64,000 nt of DNA from Gammaproteobacteria bacterium (GCA_030427485.1 JAUICG010000007.1:62001-126000); one strand, 5' to 3'; numbered from the stretch's first letter, positions 1-7,974 are shown. Numbers and translations are program-made. Notes: a model not told the origin generated them from the letters alone.

Positions 1-2223
1 GTGATGGCGCTTGAGCCAGGCGGAGAAATAGGCCAGCAGCGCGAAACTGGCGGAATGCGATTCCGGGAAGCCGTAGCCGCCAAAGCCCTTGATCTGCTCG
101 AACAGGCGCCGGGCGAAATCCTCGTCGTAGCCGCGCTCGATCATGCCGCGTGTGAGTTTCTTTTCGAAGGTGAGCAACTTGCTGTTCTTGCCCCAGTTGG
201 TGATCGCGCGGCGCAGCTGATCCGCCTCGCCGCCGGAGAATCCCGCCGCCACCATTGCCAGCCTGATCACCTGCTCCTGGAAAATCGGTACGCCCAGCGT
301 GCGTTCCAGTACGTCCCTGATGGCATCGCTGGGGTAGGTGACGGCCTCTTGCCCCTGCTTGCGCCGCAGGTAGGGGTGCACCATATCGCCCTGGATAGGG
401 CCGGGGCGCACGATGGCGACCTCGATGACCAGGTCGTAGAAACACTCCGGCTTGAGCCGCGGCAGCATGGACATCTGCGCGCGCGACTCGATCTGGAACA
501 CGCCGATGGTATCGGCCTGTTGCAGCATGCGGTAGGTGGCGGCGTCTTCTTTTGGAATATCACTGAGGGTTCTGATGGCGGGACAGTAGCGGTGTACCAT
601 CTGCAGACTCTTGCGGATGGCGGACAGCATGCCCAGCGCCAGCACGTCTACCTTCAGCAGGCCCATGGCCTCGATGTCCTCCTTGTCCCACTGGATGACG
701 GTGCGCTCGTCCATGCTGGCGTTCTCCACCGGCACCAGGGTGGAGATCGGGCTGCGGGTGATCACGAAGCCGCCCACATGCTGTGACAGGTGGCGGGGGA
801 AGCCCAGTATCTGTTGCACCAGGGAGTAGAACAGTTCGGCCTGGCGGCTGTGGCCGGCCACCCCGCGGGTCGCCGCACCGTGTTCCTCGAAGCGTTTGGC
901 GAGATCGGCGGTGCGATCCCACCAGGCCATGGATTTGGCCAGGTCGTCCACGAACACCGCATCCAGCCCCAGCGCCTTGCCCACATCGCGCACCGCGCTG
1001 CGCGAGCGATAGGTGATCACCGTGGCGGCCAGCGCGGCGCGCTTGCGGGAATACTTCCGGTAGATGTACTGGATGACTTCCTCGCGCCGCTCGTGCTCGA
1101 AATCCACGTCGATATCCGGGGGTTCGTCGCGCTCGCGGGAAATAAAGCGCTCGAACAGCAGCGAGACCTGTTCGGGCGATACTTCTGTAATGAACAGGCA
1201 GTAGCACACCACCGAGTTGGCCGCCGAGCCCCGGCCCTGGCACAGGATGTTGCGCTCGCGGGCAAAGCGCACGATGTCGTACACGGTGAGGAAGTAGTAC
1301 TCATAGCGCAGCTCCTCGATCAGCGCCAGTTCGGTATCGATACGCTGTTGCAGCTCCCGGGAAACACCCCGCGGCCAGCGTACGGCAACGCCCCGTGCTA
1401 CCAGCTCGCGCAGGTAACCGCTGGCGTCGTACCCCGGTGGCACCACTTCCTCGGGGTACTCGTAGCGCAGCTCATCCAGGCTGAAAGTGCACAACTGCGC
1501 GATGCGCAGGGTTTCATCCAGCAGCGCCGGCGGGTAGAGCCGCTGCAGTTTGTGCAGTGTGCGCAGATGCTGCTGGCTATTGCCCAGGCGCCGCCGGCCC
1601 AACTGCGCAATGCTGGTGTTGTGCTGCAGCGCGGTGAACACATCGTGCAGCGGCTTGCGGCTGGCCACGTGCATGCGCACATCGCCGCAGGCGACCATCG
1701 GAATACCCAGTGCCCGGGCCAGCCCTTGTAGCTCGAGGTAGCGCTGCACCTCGTTGTTGCCCAGCAGGTGGCTGACGCCGAGCCACAGGCGCCCCTTGCA
1801 CAAACGCGCCAGTTGCAAGCCGTAGGCATAACTGTGCTCGTCATTGCCCCGCGGCAGCCAGATCAGCAGGCAGCGCTTCAGGTGAAAGATCACATCGCGC
1901 AGCGCAACCCGGTACTCACCCTTGGGGCTGCGCCGCCGCGCCATGCTGATCAGGCCGGACAGCTCGCTGTACGCCGTCCGCGAAGGCGCCAGCGCCACCA
2001 GGCGCAACCCTTCCTCCAGCACCAGTTCACTGCCGATGAGCAACTGGATGCCGGCTTCTTTCGCCGCCACATGGGCCTTCACAATGCCGGCGAAAGAGCA
2101 CTCGTCGGTGATCGCCAGCGCCGAATAGCCCAGCGCAGCCGCGCGTTCCACCAACTCGTGGGGGTGGGAGGCGCCGCGCAGGAAGCTGTAGCAGCTCAGG
2201 CAGTGGAGTTCGGCGTAGGGCAT
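1..2223 (-). CDS. dnaE2: Error-prone DNA polymerase DnaE2 (ImuC), 5' part; runs off the left edge
   Basis: The minus-strand frame is open for 741 codons from the ATG at 2223 to the window edge; the family is about 1030 residues, so roughly the last 290 are missing. The N-terminus (MPYAELHCLSCYSFLRGAS) is the PHP domain typical of DnaE2. The polymerase core follows, with PDIDVDFEHERREEVIQY around residue 380 and the QIKGFGGYGFPESHSA stretch near the edge. DnaE2 is the catalytic translesion polymerase of the SOS mutasome and works with ImuA and ImuB, which lie 24–28 kb away on the same strand in this window. A LexA-type box sits about 30 bp upstream of the start. Family assignment is firm; the function is known from the family. 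Confidence 0.95.
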   Translation of the reverse strand, partial: MPYAELHCLSCYSFLRGASHPHELVERAAALGYSALAITDECSFAGIVKAHVAAKEAGIQLLIGSELVLEEGLRLVALAPSRTAYSELSGLISMARRRSPKGEYRVALRDVIFHLKRCLLIWLPRGNDEHSYAYGLQLARLCKGRLWLGVSHLLGNNEVQRYLELQGLARALGIPMVACGDVRMHVASRKPLHDVFTALQHNTSIAQLGRRRLGNSQQHLRTLHKLQRLYPPALLDETLRIAQLCTFSLDELRYEYPEEVVPPGYDASGYLRELVARGVAVRWPRGVSRELQQRIDTELALIEELRYEYYFLTVYDIVRFARERNILCQGRGSAANSVVCYCLFITEVSPEQVSLLFERFISRERDEPPDIDVDFEHERREEVIQYIYRKYSRKRAALAATVITYRSRSAVRDVGKALGLDAVFVDDLAKSMAWWDRTADLAKRFEEHGAATRGVAGHSRQAELFYSLVQQILGFPRHLSQHVGGFVITRSPISTLVPVENASMDERTVIQWDKEDIEAMGLLKVDVLALGMLSAIRKSLQMVHRYCPAIRTLSDIPKEDAATYRMLQQADTIGVFQIESRAQMSMLPRLKPECFYDLVIEVAIVRPGPIQGDMVHPYLRRKQGQEAVTYPSDAIRDVLERTLGVPIFQEQVIRLAMVAAGFSGGEADQLRRAITNWGKNSKLLTFEKKLTRGMIERGYDEDFARRLFEQIKGFGGYGFPESHSASFALLAYFSAWLKRHH

Positions 2224-2253
2224 CAGGCAGATGACAGGCAAACTGAATAAATA

Positions 2254-2269
2254 CTGGTTATATATACAG
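2254..2269 (-). promoter_or_regulatory. LexA (SOS) box upstream of dnaE2
   Basis: CTGG-N8-ACAG, with the alternating TTATATAT centre, differs from the gammaproteobacterial LexA consensus CTGT-N8-ACAG by one base. It lies 30 bp upstream of the dnaE2 ATG. The same motif precedes imuB (27956) and imuA (30697). Confidence 0.8.
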
Positions 2270-2406
2270 TAGTTGGGTTTGCGCGGATTGCAAGCGCGTC
2301 GGGTGCCGGTGTGCTCGGTAAAGCGACAGGGGGAGCGAAATTGGCAGTTTCAGTGTGACTGTACAGGCGCTAGATTGGAGTGGTACACAGGGAGGTGAAC
2401 AAAGCG

Positions 2407-2643
2407 TTGAAGGTTACAGAATACTTTGCGTCCATAATGACGAGGCCAGATCGGGCGGGGATTCGCCCGGAGTGGATTCAGAGTGTTATGGATTATCCCG
2501 AAAAAGAATACGTACAGTCTGACGGCCGCATACGCCGTTGGGCGACAATTCCAGAAGCTGGTAATCGTCATCTGAGAGTGGTATTACTGCCCGATGGTGA
2601 AACCGTGCACAATGCCTTTTTTGACCGGAGATATAGACAGTGA
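2407..2643 (+). CDS. DUF4258-like small protein, partner of the following DUF2283 gene
   Basis: A protein of about 78 residues containing RPEWIQSVMDYPEKEYVQS and an ending HLRVVLLPDGETVHNAFFDR, a pattern I know from small proteins encoded next to DUF2283 genes. The TTG at 2407 is preferred because GGAGGTG lies 11 bp upstream; GTGs at 2380 or 2395 are alternatives in the same frame. Its stop overlaps the GTG start of the next gene (GTGA), so the two are translationally coupled. The pair resembles a toxin–antitoxin or similar accessory module, but no activity can be read from the sequence. It lies between dnaE2 and the broken integrase, outside the attC array. Confidence 0.7.
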   Translation: MKVTEYFASIMTRPDRAGIRPEWIQSVMDYPEKEYVQSDGRIRRWATIPEAGNRHLRVVLLPDGETVHNAFFDRRYRQ

Positions 2644-2837
2644 AGGTCCAGTATTTCAAGCAAACTGACACATTGTATATTGAGTTTTGTCGCGGAGAAA
2701 TTGTAGAGACCCGTGATCTGGATGAGGATACCGCCATCGATCTGGATACCAAAGGCCGGATTTGTGCGATGACGATGGAACATGCCGGAAAGCGTACGGG
2801 CGCCCCACGTTTTTCTTTTGAGGAAGTGGCCGCTTGA
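2640..2837 (+). CDS. DUF2283 family protein
   Basis: 65 residues matching the DUF2283 pattern: it begins MKVQYFKQTDTLYIEF, has an acidic VETRDLDEDTAIDLD centre and a GRICAMTME strand near the end. DUF2283 proteins are small beta-rich proteins of unknown function, usually the second gene of a pair with a DUF4258-like protein. The GTG start overlaps the upstream stop by four bases. The stop codon ends directly against the 3' end of the convergent integrase pseudogene (2838). Confidence 0.8.
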   Translation: MKVQYFKQTDTLYIEFCRGEIVETRDLDEDTAIDLDTKGRICAMTMEHAGKRTGAPRFSFEEVAA

Positions 2838-3399
2838 TTATTCGGAATCCACCGGGCTGATCACGCCCATCGCCCCGCGGCCCAGCACATGGGTGTAGAT
2901 TTCAGTTGTGGTGACATCCTCGTGACCCAGCAGTTTTTGAATTGTGCGGATATTGTAGCCATCGGCGAGATCCTGTTGATGCTGCGCCAGGGCAATTTGC
3001 ACCTGCGCCTCCAGCCGCTTCTTGAGCGATGCCGGCAGCAGCGTGACGCGATCCTTGTCGCCTTTCTCCTGCCGCACCGTGATGGTATTCAGTGCAAAAT
3101 CGACATCCTTGATGCGCAGCACCAGGCACTCGTGCAGGCGCAGGCCGCTGCCGTATAGAAGTTCCACCATCAGCCGGGAAGACCGCCCCGACTACCGCGA
3201 GATGGTTGAGGAAGTTCTCGATCTCCATCTGGCCCATTTCTGAGGGATGGCGCCGCTGGTTAAAGTTGATAGAACGTGTGATCCAGTGCAAGTAGGTGCG
3301 CTCTGTCGGGAGTGCGTAACCACGAGCGCGCATGTCCACGCGCAGCAGATCGAGGAAGCGGGTGGATTTCGGAGAAACGGGAACGCGGATATCATCCAT
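2838..3399 (-). pseudogene. intI: Integron integrase pseudogene (IntI-type tyrosine recombinase) with two internal deletions
   Basis: The N-terminus from the ATG at 3399 (RFLDLLRVDMRARGYALPTE, then RTYLHWITRSINF and HPSEMG) is the SAM-like core-binding domain of IntI proteins. At about 3180 the frame shifts and some 60 residues are missing: NHLAV runs into MVELLYGSGLRLHECLVLR in another frame (3170–2838). A second, in-frame loss joins HQQDLADGY directly to NIRTIQKLLGHEDVTTTEIY, removing about 90 residues that carry the IntI-specific patch and the catalytic HxxR. Box I Arg and the terminal Tyr region remain. About 185 of 320 residues survive, so the enzyme cannot be active. It points away from the cassettes, as in intact integrons. 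Confidence 0.88.
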
Positions 3400-3748
3400 G
3401 ATATTCAGCTGCCATAGGTAGTGCAGAAGGCGGATGCCAAGAACAACACAGAGAGCGATACCATAGCAACCGAATGACCGTTTTTCATGGGAATCAGTCT
3501 CGCTTTCCCGGATGCCTGTATCGCAAGTAGATGAAAATTATAGAAAAACTAGAAAACCCGAACCGGCACACTGACAAAGTCTCATCCTACGCACACAGAC
3601 AACGTCAGCGAGCGCAGGAGAAATTGTGGAGGATGCTTTCTCGAAGTGATTGATATATAAATGGATTCACATGGAAAGGGAGTGCCGGAATGCCAGGTCA
3701 AGCCGTAATGTCCATATCAGACTTTGTCTCTAGAATTAGCTGTTAGGC
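3400..3748 (+). other. Integron attI region ending in a GTTAGGC core
   Basis: About 340 bp between the integrase start and the first cassette. It ends at GTTAGGC (3742–3748), a perfect GTTRRRY core in the position expected for the attI crossover; the attI site proper would be roughly the last 65 bp. The rest would hold the integrase promoter and the cassette promoter Pc, but I could not assign either with confidence and saw no LexA box. A 27-codon minus-strand frame (3405–3488) resembling a signal peptide is probably a remnant. Confidence 0.6.
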
Positions 3749-3762
3749 ATCCGAGGCCGAGC

Positions 3763-4071
3763 ATGGGCGCGAACTCCCTCATCACTGATACGATCTTAAC
3801 GAATCTCCCAACGTTACTGGTTTTACTGGCAGCGCTGTTTCTTCTCATAAATCGTCAGGGATCGAAGTTATTTCTAATAGGACTTACCCTGGTATTCCTA
3901 AGTGGTGTTATCGCGCTTCCGGTATCGAGCTGGCTGTGGGCGAACTACCGTGACTTCATGTCCTCATCTTCATTGGGTACAGTCCTTGTGGTGCTTGGTT
4001 TTGGATTGCTTCATTCAGTAGCGCTACTGTGCTGTGTGATCGCTTATTGGGCTAGGGGTAGGGATGCTTAA
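3763..4071 (+). CDS. Cassette 1: small membrane protein of unknown function
   Basis: 102 residues with three hydrophobic segments at about 14–32, 36–54 and 72–95; no family recognised. An upstream in-frame start at 3724 would cross the attI core and is rejected in favour of the ATG at 3763, just inside the cassette. The TAA stop is the TAA of the attC core GCTTAAC (4066–4072). As first cassette it would be the most recently acquired in a working integron and the closest to Pc. Confidence 0.7.
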   Translation: MGANSLITDTILTNLPTLLVLLAALFLLINRQGSKLFLIGLTLVFLSGVIALPVSSWLWANYRDFMSSSSLGTVLVVLGFGLLHSVALLCCVIAYWARGRDA

Positions 4072-4140
4072 CATGGCAAGGCAGCAAGGGCGCTTCGCGC
4101 CGGGACCCGCTAACGCGGGCCCCTGCTTGAAGCGTTATAG
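4066..4140 (+). other. attC site 1
   Basis: About 75 bp from GCTTAAC to GTTATAG, with imperfect dyad arms (AAGGCAGCAAGGGCGC against GGGCCCCTGCTTGAAGC). The inner part repeats GGGCGCTTCGCGCCGGGAC, also seen in attC 14. Confidence 0.85.
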
Positions 4141-4152
4141 GGCCGTTCTGCT

Positions 4153-5205
4153 ATGAGTACTGTTCTGATACTGGGAGCCGGAGTATCTCGTGCCGCAGGT
4201 TCTAGCCGTGCTAGAAGTAAGCGCCCTCCGTTGGATGCAGATTTCTTTGAAATCGCCCGAGCAGGTAAGCACGGGAACTATGAAGATGTCGTAGAATGTC
4301 TAGAGCAGTTAGTCGGCGATTACTCGAAATCTCTCATGGGGTCGTTGGAAACATCTGCCACCTATTTATACCTCAAGGCAATAGACTCACCATCTGGAAG
4401 CAAATATCACATTGGGTTTCTCAATCTCTTGAGATTGATGGCGTCTGTATTAGCCGAAACGACAAATGATTTGAAGCTTGGTAGAAGATCGCTAATCTAT
4501 CGATTTATTCTGAGCGAATTAAACAGACTTGAATTACCGACAGACCTTACAGTAATCACGTTCAACTATGACTTGTTGATCGAAAATGCATTGGAAGAGA
4601 TTGCCCTCAATGGGCGCCCTAACGCCTTTACCTTTCCAAACTGCTATCGCCTCTCAGACTTTGTTAGTAGCCCTGGAACAACAGGGCAGCCTAGCTTTGA
4701 AGCAACCGATAATCCCTATGATGGGGTCGGCATTTTAAAGTTACATGGTTCCATGAATTGGCAGTCTCGACATACATCAGCAACACCACGTCCTAGTGCA
4801 CTTTTTCACCCGAATAGAGAGCTGCATATAATTAACTCAAGACATATATCTAGATCACTAACCTGGAGGAGAAATCGCCGAACCGTCTACATGAAACCAA
4901 TAATTGTTCCTCCCACCAGTGGCAAACGAGGAATGATGCATAGTTCGATGGGTAGCCTGTGGAGCCAAGCCGCAAGTAAACTTCAAACAGCAGACAGAAT
5001 TGTTATTGCTGGTTACTCGTGCCCGCCACTAGATCTGGAAGCGCGTATCCTGTTAAGCGAAAATCTTAGAATGAACTCAGATAAAAAGGTGTATGTCATC
5101 GATCCAAACGCGCAATCCGCCGCCAAATTTGTAGAACTTTGCGGAGTGACCCATTCGACCATATATTCCTCAATACCGGACTGGGTCAGTGATGCGGCCA
5201 TATAA
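4153..5205 (+). CDS. Cassette 2: SIR2-like domain protein, candidate anti-phage NADase
   Basis: 350 residues. SIR2-fold signatures are visible: an N-terminal dinucleotide loop ILGAGVSRAAG (6–16), ITFNYDLLIENAL (about 135–147), KLHGSMNW with the active-site-type His (about 195–202), and a C-terminal IAGYSCPPLDLEARIL segment (about 286–302) typical of SIR2-like proteins of the defence type. Such domains in Thoeris, DSR and similar systems deplete NAD+ on infection; this one stands alone as a cassette with no partner gene. No transmembrane or second effector domain is seen. Stop TAA lies in the attC core ATATAAC. A protein deacetylase role is less likely because the zinc-binding cysteines are absent. 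The defence role is inference. Confidence 0.8.
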   Translation: MSTVLILGAGVSRAAGSSRARSKRPPLDADFFEIARAGKHGNYEDVVECLEQLVGDYSKSLMGSLETSATYLYLKAIDSPSGSKYHIGFLNLLRLMASVLAETTNDLKLGRRSLIYRFILSELNRLELPTDLTVITFNYDLLIENALEEIALNGRPNAFTFPNCYRLSDFVSSPGTTGQPSFEATDNPYDGVGILKLHGSMNWQSRHTSATPRPSALFHPNRELHIINSRHISRSLTWRRNRRTVYMKPIIVPPTSGKRGMMHSSMGSLWSQAASKLQTADRIVIAGYSCPPLDLEARILLSENLRMNSDKKVYVIDPNAQSAAKFVELCGVTHSTIYSSIPDWVSDAAI

Positions 5206-5260
5206 CAATAACAGGCTGCTGGGACGCACTTACAGTGCGCCCCAGCTGTGAGCGTTAACT
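5200..5260 (+). other. attC site 2
   Basis: 61 bp from ATATAAC to GTTAACT. Arms AGGCTGCTGGGACGCAC and GTGCGCCCCAGCTGTGAGC are complementary with offsets, typical of attC. A second AATAAC copy follows the first core. Confidence 0.85.
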
Positions 5261-5264
5261 GTCT

Positions 5265-5573
5265 ATGTCACTGCCATCTAGAGAAATGGAACTTCTTCGA
5301 AGTCTTGAAAAGAACGTCGCTGAATTTCGACGATTACGCTGGGTCTTTATTGCTCTTGGCACTTTACTTATATGTATGTCCCCCGGGCTGACGCTTTTAT
5401 ATTTTTCCACCGGGCATCCAACTTGGATAAGTGGCTTCGAAAATGAGCCAATGTTTTATCTAATAGCAGTTGCCGGCGGTGCGGCTATAGGCTATGGCAT
5501 GCAAGGATTCAAAGGCGACCCAATCAAAGAGTTGGTCATCTATTTGGTGAGGCGCGTTGATTCAGACAGTTAA
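5265..5573 (+). CDS. Cassette 3: small two-TM membrane protein of unknown function
   Basis: 102 residues. A charged N-terminal helix (MELLRSLEKNVAEFRRLR) precedes a transmembrane segment (about 26–48); a second glycine-rich segment lies at about 66–84, followed by a basic tail. The start could be the ATG at 5265 or at 5286; neither has a strong Shine–Dalgarno sequence. The stop falls in the TAA of AGTTAAC. No known family recognised. Confidence 0.65.
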   Translation: MSLPSREMELLRSLEKNVAEFRRLRWVFIALGTLLICMSPGLTLLYFSTGHPTWISGFENEPMFYLIAVAGGAAIGYGMQGFKGDPIKELVIYLVRRVDSDS

Positions 5574-5627
5574 CAAGTACGGGCTGCTGGGACTGCCTAA
5601 CGGCAGCTCCAGCCGCAGGCGTTATGT
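5568..5627 (+). other. attC site 3
   Basis: 60 bp from AGTTAAC to GTTATGT, with GGGCTGCTGGGACTGCC and GGCAGCTCCAGCCGC as complementary arms. Confidence 0.87.
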
Positions 5628-5657
5628 GGCCACCGCTACATCGGGAGGAATTCAAAG

Positions 5658-5918
5658 ATGAAAGATGACAAATATAGCCGAAGTGTTCGCCTACTATGTC
5701 CGACCTGTGGGGCTGACCAATTTGAGTACGATGACGAAGATGAGGGAACGGTTAAATGCACTTCTTGCGAGCGAGAGATGACGAGGGACGAACTAACTCG
5801 AGAGAATGAGGAAAACATTCAAGTGAACGTGGACGAACTAAAGTCTGAGATAAAGAAAGATTTCGAAAAAAGCATTAAAGATATCTTCAAGAAGAGCAAG
5901 AGCTTTACCATCAAATGA
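5658..5918 (+). CDS. Cassette 4a: zinc-ribbon protein resembling the ECs_2282 family
   Basis: 86 residues. CPTCG (15–19) and CTSC (34–37) form a treble-clef/zinc-ribbon pair around an acidic FEYDDEDEG loop, followed by a highly charged helical tail (about 45–86). The layout matches a family annotated in enterobacterial prophages as ECs_2282-type putative zinc-binding proteins (recalled, not searched). GGAGG lies about 10 bp upstream of the ATG. The last four bases (ATGA) overlap the start of the next gene, so the two are a coupled operon inside one cassette. Function unknown. Confidence 0.75.
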   Translation: MKDDKYSRSVRLLCPTCGADQFEYDDEDEGTVKCTSCEREMTRDELTRENEENIQVNVDELKSEIKKDFEKSIKDIFKKSKSFTIK

Positions 5919-6391
5919 TCGTCTTTGAGTTCGATTTCAGTGATTTCATCGCAGCCGCCGCGCTGCTTTTATCTGCTTATGCAACCTGGACGACGTCACG
6001 ATTCAACGGGCGGCAGAAATCACTAATTGATAGCCAGGAAAACCTCAACAAACTGCTTCTCGAAAAAGAAACTAGTGAATCCCAGAGCGCCAAGAAGGCT
6101 GATCTTGGCGCAACTTTTATAAAGCTAGGAAACTCAAAATACAGACTCAAGATATGGAACAAGGGCAAGGCGCATGCAAGAAACGTCACGCTGGAATTTC
6201 CGGAGGGTAATGAAATCTTGATCCAATCCGACATAGACCAGAAATTTCCACTCGAAACTCTGGAACCCCATCAATCTGTAGAACTTTTAGCCGCCCCTCA
6301 CATGGGCTCAAAGAGCAAGCATGTGATAAAACTGCTGTGGGAAGACGATTTCGGTGTATCAAATGAAAAGACTACATACCCTACTTTATAG
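5915..6391 (+). CDS. Cassette 4b: membrane-anchored protein coupled to the zinc-ribbon gene
   Basis: 158 residues. One N-terminal transmembrane segment (about 8–25), a coiled-coil-like stretch (LIDSQENLNKLLLEKETSES, about 33–52), then a soluble beta-rich domain with KIWNKGKAHARNVTLEFP, resembling an immunoglobulin-like fold. The ATG overlaps the upstream stop as ATGA. It is followed directly by attC 4. Together with the zinc-ribbon gene it is the only clearly coupled non-toxin two-gene cassette here. No function known. Confidence 0.7.
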   Translation: MIVFEFDFSDFIAAAALLLSAYATWTTSRFNGRQKSLIDSQENLNKLLLEKETSESQSAKKADLGATFIKLGNSKYRLKIWNKGKAHARNVTLEFPEGNEILIQSDIDQKFPLETLEPHQSVELLAAPHMGSKSKHVIKLLWEDDFGVSNEKTTYPTL

Positions 6392-6393
6392 CC

Positions 6394-6454
6394 ATATAAC
6401 AAACATAGGCTGCTGGTACGCGCGTGCCGCGAGCCCCAGCTGTGCGCGTTATGT
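6394..6454 (+). other. attC site 4
   Basis: 61 bp from ATATAAC to GTTATGT. It is very similar to attC 2 (AGGCTGCTGG…CCCCAGCTGTG), suggesting a common source of the two cassettes. Confidence 0.87.
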
Positions 6455-6466
6455 GAGTTGATCGAT

Positions 6467-7021
6467 ATGCCCCCGACGACCAGAATTAACACGGACCACA
6501 TAGTAGAGACGGCGAAGAACGCTGGTGCCGAAGTAAGTAAGGAGATCACCGAAGTTCACGGACCGATCTGGGAGGGTCAGGAGAATCTCGCAAAGTTGAT
6601 TATTTCTCTATCCTCAGCAATGTTGGTCGGATCGGTAACATTCTCTGGGAGCTTAGTAGGAAATAACGGCTCTCCGCCAGACAGCCCACTGCTGCTGATT
6701 TTAAGCTGGATTCTTCTCTTTCTAACGATGTGTTCCGCAGGATTGTCACTGTGGTTCTCGCTTACATTGAAGGGATTTCGAGCGAGGCTCACCAATGCAG
6801 AGCCTTCATTAAAAAAGGGCGCGGAAAAAATCGACCCAAACCTTACTCCCGAACAAATAACGGAGAAAAGTGTAGAACTAGTGAGAGCGTATGCCAACGC
6901 AGCAACAAATCCGATAGGCAGCGCGGATAATGGCGCGAGGTACTCACTAAATATTTCGCTAGTATTCTTTTGTCTGGGGCTGGGTATATTTTTATGGTTC
7001 GGTGCACTGCAAATCACATAA
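6467..7021 (+). CDS. Cassette 5: membrane protein of unknown function
   Basis: 184 residues from the ATG at 6467 (a TTG at 6458 is in frame but lies against the attC). A soluble N-terminal helix region (about 1–38) precedes hydrophobic segments at about 39–62, 73–98 and 160–180, with a charged cytoplasmic-type loop NAEPSLKKGAEKIDPNLTPE between. The last codons run into ACATAAC, whose TAA is the stop. Not recognised; the membrane-helix layout is similar to cassette 6. Confidence 0.65.
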   Translation: MPPTTRINTDHIVETAKNAGAEVSKEITEVHGPIWEGQENLAKLIISLSSAMLVGSVTFSGSLVGNNGSPPDSPLLLILSWILLFLTMCSAGLSLWFSLTLKGFRARLTNAEPSLKKGAEKIDPNLTPEQITEKSVELVRAYANAATNPIGSADNGARYSLNISLVFFCLGLGIFLWFGALQIT

Positions 7022-7070
7022 CAAGTCAAGGCAGCAAGGGCGCTGCGCGCCCCTACTTGAAGCGTTAAGG
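7016..7070 (+). other. attC site 5
   Basis: 55 bp from ACATAAC to GTTAAGG. Arms AAGTCAAGGCAGCAAGGGCGC and GCGCCCCTACTTGAAGC pair, with the same L-box type as attC 1 and 14. Confidence 0.87.
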
Positions 7071-7085
7071 TGCCCAGGAGAGCTT

Positions 7086-7553
7086 GTGCCAGAAAATGAC
7101 GAGATATTACCTCGAGAAAATCAGGAGGCTATCAAAGAGCATATCCTTGAAACTCAAAAGGATTTACAAAATAAGTTTATTGAAAGCAGCTGGCGTTTAA
7201 CGCAGCATAATTTTATATCTAATGCCGGGGGCGCTGTAGCGATTTTGGGCTATCTAGGCACAGATGATCCAGGCAGCTGGGCTGTGTATCCCCTGCTGCT
7301 GTTTGCACTCGGCATCATTAGCAGCACCGTAGAATTGAGAGCTTTAGTCTCTATATATTCAAATTTATTCCATGCCACATCAGATGTACTGAATCGCATC
7401 CAGGACAAAGACTTTTCCCTGAAAGATACAAGACTTAACACTAAGGCTTCCAGTGCGGCGGGCAATGTCTGTAAATACGCGAGCTATATTTCCCAGCTTA
7501 GTTTTCTTCTAGGTGTCATAGTGGGTGGGTTTTGGTATGTGTGTACACCTTAA
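7086..7553 (+). CDS. Cassette 6: membrane protein with long N-terminal helix, unknown function
   Basis: 155 residues from the GTG at 7086, chosen because CAGGAGAG lies 5–11 bp upstream and because the longer in-frame start at 7002 would read through the attC site. A charged helical region (1–38, PRENQEAIKEHILETQKDL) is followed by hydrophobic segments at about 46–60, 66–85 and 130–152. Stop TAA is in CCTTAAC. No known family identified; the soluble-helix-plus-TM arrangement resembles small membrane effectors, but this is only a resemblance. Confidence 0.65.
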   Translation: MPENDEILPRENQEAIKEHILETQKDLQNKFIESSWRLTQHNFISNAGGAVAILGYLGTDDPGSWAVYPLLLFALGIISSTVELRALVSIYSNLFHATSDVLNRIQDKDFSLKDTRLNTKASSAAGNVCKYASYISQLSFLLGVIVGGFWYVCTP

Positions 7554-7610
7554 CAAGTGCGGGCAACTGGGACGGCCACTAGGTGGCCGCCCTTGCCGCA
7601 AGCGTTAAGT
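7548..7610 (+). other. attC site 6
   Basis: 63 bp from CCTTAAC to GTTAAGT. A perfect inner dyad GGCCACTAGGTGGCC closes the hairpin, with GCGGGCAACTGGGAC/CTTGCCGCAAGC arms. Confidence 0.87.
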
Positions 7611-7619
7611 GGCCTAGCC

Positions 7620-7967
7620 GTGAAAATCGTAGTCCAAAATGAAGCAGGCAATCCTATAAGCCGAAGGAAAATGGAGCGTCTAGTAAAGATACTGCCATCT
7701 AGCTTATTCAAGGGGTGCAGCACATTTGTCCTTTGCGGGTCTCGTGGCGGTGAGGCTCAGATGGCCTATTACCCTAAGGAACAAATCATTGAATTTGGTG
7801 CGCCTTCTAATATGAACCAGCAATCTCTTACAGAGGAGCTAGTTTTGGGTCTAGAACTCATCCAGGAAAATGGTATGGTTTTCCCCAAAATTAGCGCCCA
7901 CCGCAGGTCTGAAATACTGTCCGTAAATCGAGAGCTTATTTCTAAGTGTGCCGAGGTTCTAGGGTGA
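7620..7967 (+). CDS. Cassette 7: soluble protein of unknown function
   Basis: 115 residues from the GTG at 7620; the in-frame start at 7557 would lie in the attC. No membrane segment. Contains a basic N-terminal part (ISRRKMERLVKILPSSLF) and a C-terminal region with ISAHRRSEILSVNRELISK. No motif points to an enzyme class. It ends a few bases before attC 7, as expected of a single-gene cassette. Confidence 0.6.
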   Translation: MKIVVQNEAGNPISRRKMERLVKILPSSLFKGCSTFVLCGSRGGEAQMAYYPKEQIIEFGAPSNMNQQSLTEELVLGLELIQENGMVFPKISAHRRSEILSVNRELISKCAEVLG

Positions 7968-7974
7968 GTCGGTC

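Noticed and set aside
790..1731. 313-codon plus-strand open frame
   Set aside because: Antisense to dnaE2, which has full domain support.
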